From assembly GCA_026982515.1 (NCBI GenBank), contig JALSGY010000075.1, positions 1 through 5,209 on the forward strand: a stretch of 5,209 bases of DNA. The letters run 5' to 3'. This stretch comes from Paracoccaceae bacterium. Lineage in GTDB: Bacteria > Pseudomonadota > Alphaproteobacteria > Rhodobacterales > Rhodobacteraceae. Under the pieces are notes generated by a model. It had not been told where the DNA came from, did no database searches, and saw only the letters and a list, made by a program, of their open reading frames with translations. Every line of letters starts with the position of its first letter. The stretch's first letter is position 1. Positions 4,673 to 5,209 of the stretch are shown here, one piece after another. Position numbers and translations under genes: made by a program.

Positions 4673-5209
4673 TCAGCGCATTTCCTCGGCCGGGGTCACG
4701 CCAAGAATACCAAGACCTGCGGAAATAACAACGGCCACGGCCCGCGGCAGGGCGATTTTCGCGGCCGAGGCGGCCCGATCGCCCTCCTGCAGGAAACGCA
4801 AGGCCGGCTTCTCGTTGCCCCTGTTCCACAGGGCGTGGAAATCGGAGGCCAGCTCATAAAGGTAGAAGGCGATGCGGTGCGGCTCGTGGGTGCGCGCGGC
4901 AATCTCCACCTGGCGCGGCCAGTCGGCCAGCCTGCGGGCCACCGCAAATTCGGCCTCGTCCTCAAGCGCCGGCCGGTCCGTCAGCGCGATCCCCGCCGCT
5001 TCGGCCCTGCGCAGCACGCTGCACACCCGGGCATGGGCATATTGCACATAGAACACCGGGTTGTCGCGGCTCTGTTCCAGCACCCGCGCGAAATCGAAAT
5101 CCAGCGGGGCGTCGTTCTTGCGCGTGAGCATCACGAAGCGGGTCACATCGGGGCCCACCTGATCGACCACGTCGCGCAGGGTGACGAAATTGCCCGCCCG
5201 CTTGGACAT
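4673..5209 (-). CDS. argS: Arginyl-tRNA synthetase, C-terminal part (5' end outside window)
   Basis: Class I synthetase that charges tRNA-Arg with arginine in the cytosol. Only the last 178 residues are inside the window. The first visible residues MSKRAG are the KMSKS-type ATP-binding loop, so the Met at 5207-5209 is internal and the gene continues to the right. After it come VTLRDVVDQVGPDVTRFVML, DFDFARVLEQSRDNPVFYVQ and YAHAR, which are typical of the ArgRS core-to-anticodon junction. The anticodon-binding DALR-type helical domain follows, with YLYELASDFHALWNRGN and the ending GLGILGVTPAEEM. The TGA is at 4673-4675. It is the first visible gene of the minus-strand series and lies 88 bp before the SPOR gene. 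The visible part shows no frameshift or lost motif. Confidence 0.95.
   Translation of the reverse strand: MSKRAGNFVTLRDVVDQVGPDVTRFVMLTRKNDAPLDFDFARVLEQSRDNPVFYVQYAHARVCSVLRRAEAAGIALTDRPALEDEAEFAVARRLADWPRQVEIAARTHEPHRIAFYLYELASDFHALWNRGNEKPALRFLQEGDRAASAAKIALPRAVAVVISAGLGILGVTPAEEMR

Noticed and set aside
2449..4728. Long plus-strand open frame of 759 codons opposite scpA and the SPOR gene
   Set aside because: It lies antisense to genes with clear family motifs, its translation is rich in Arg, Gly and His without domain signals, and long open antisense frames are expected in DNA this GC-rich.

Overview
The window is very GC-rich, with dense coding on both strands and third-position G/C bias. 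Its proteins and gene order point to an alphaproteobacterium of the Rhodobacterales (Rhodobacter/Paracoccus-like). The argS, SPOR-domain, scpA, scpB run on the minus strand is the main basis for this, together with the long two-domain dCTP deaminase. This placement comes from recalled family and synteny knowledge, not from a search.

Left part (1-1625, plus strand): the Pro/Ala-rich C-terminal tail of a protein cut by the window edge, possibly a MerR-family regulator. It is followed by a complete tRNA-Pro(GGG) with its own promoter-like sequence and a GC-rich terminator hairpin. A 365-codon dCTP deaminase gene follows at once, starting at TTG, with its ribosome binding site directly abutting the terminator.

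Right part (5209-1697, minus strand), in order of transcription: the C-terminal half of arginyl-tRNA synthetase (cut by the window edge), a membrane-anchored SPOR-domain protein, scpA, scpB, and a 68-codon very basic protein. scpA and scpB overlap by 8 nt, and the small gene starts 13 nt after scpB with a strong Shine-Dalgarno sequence, so these three form a tight unit. The two gene sets converge at about 1626-1696, where a perfect 9-bp hairpin spans the dCTP deaminase stop codon.

Functionally these are housekeeping genes: translation (tRNA-Pro, ArgRS), pyrimidine nucleotide supply (dCTP deaminase), chromosome condensation and segregation (ScpA and ScpB, partners of SMC), and cell-envelope or division peptidoglycan binding (SPOR). 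I see no mobile element, CRISPR array, phage gene or clear undescribed system. The points most worth a second look are the small basic protein coupled to scpB, the apparent absence of nagZ between the SPOR gene and scpA, and the tight tRNA-terminator-dcd junction.
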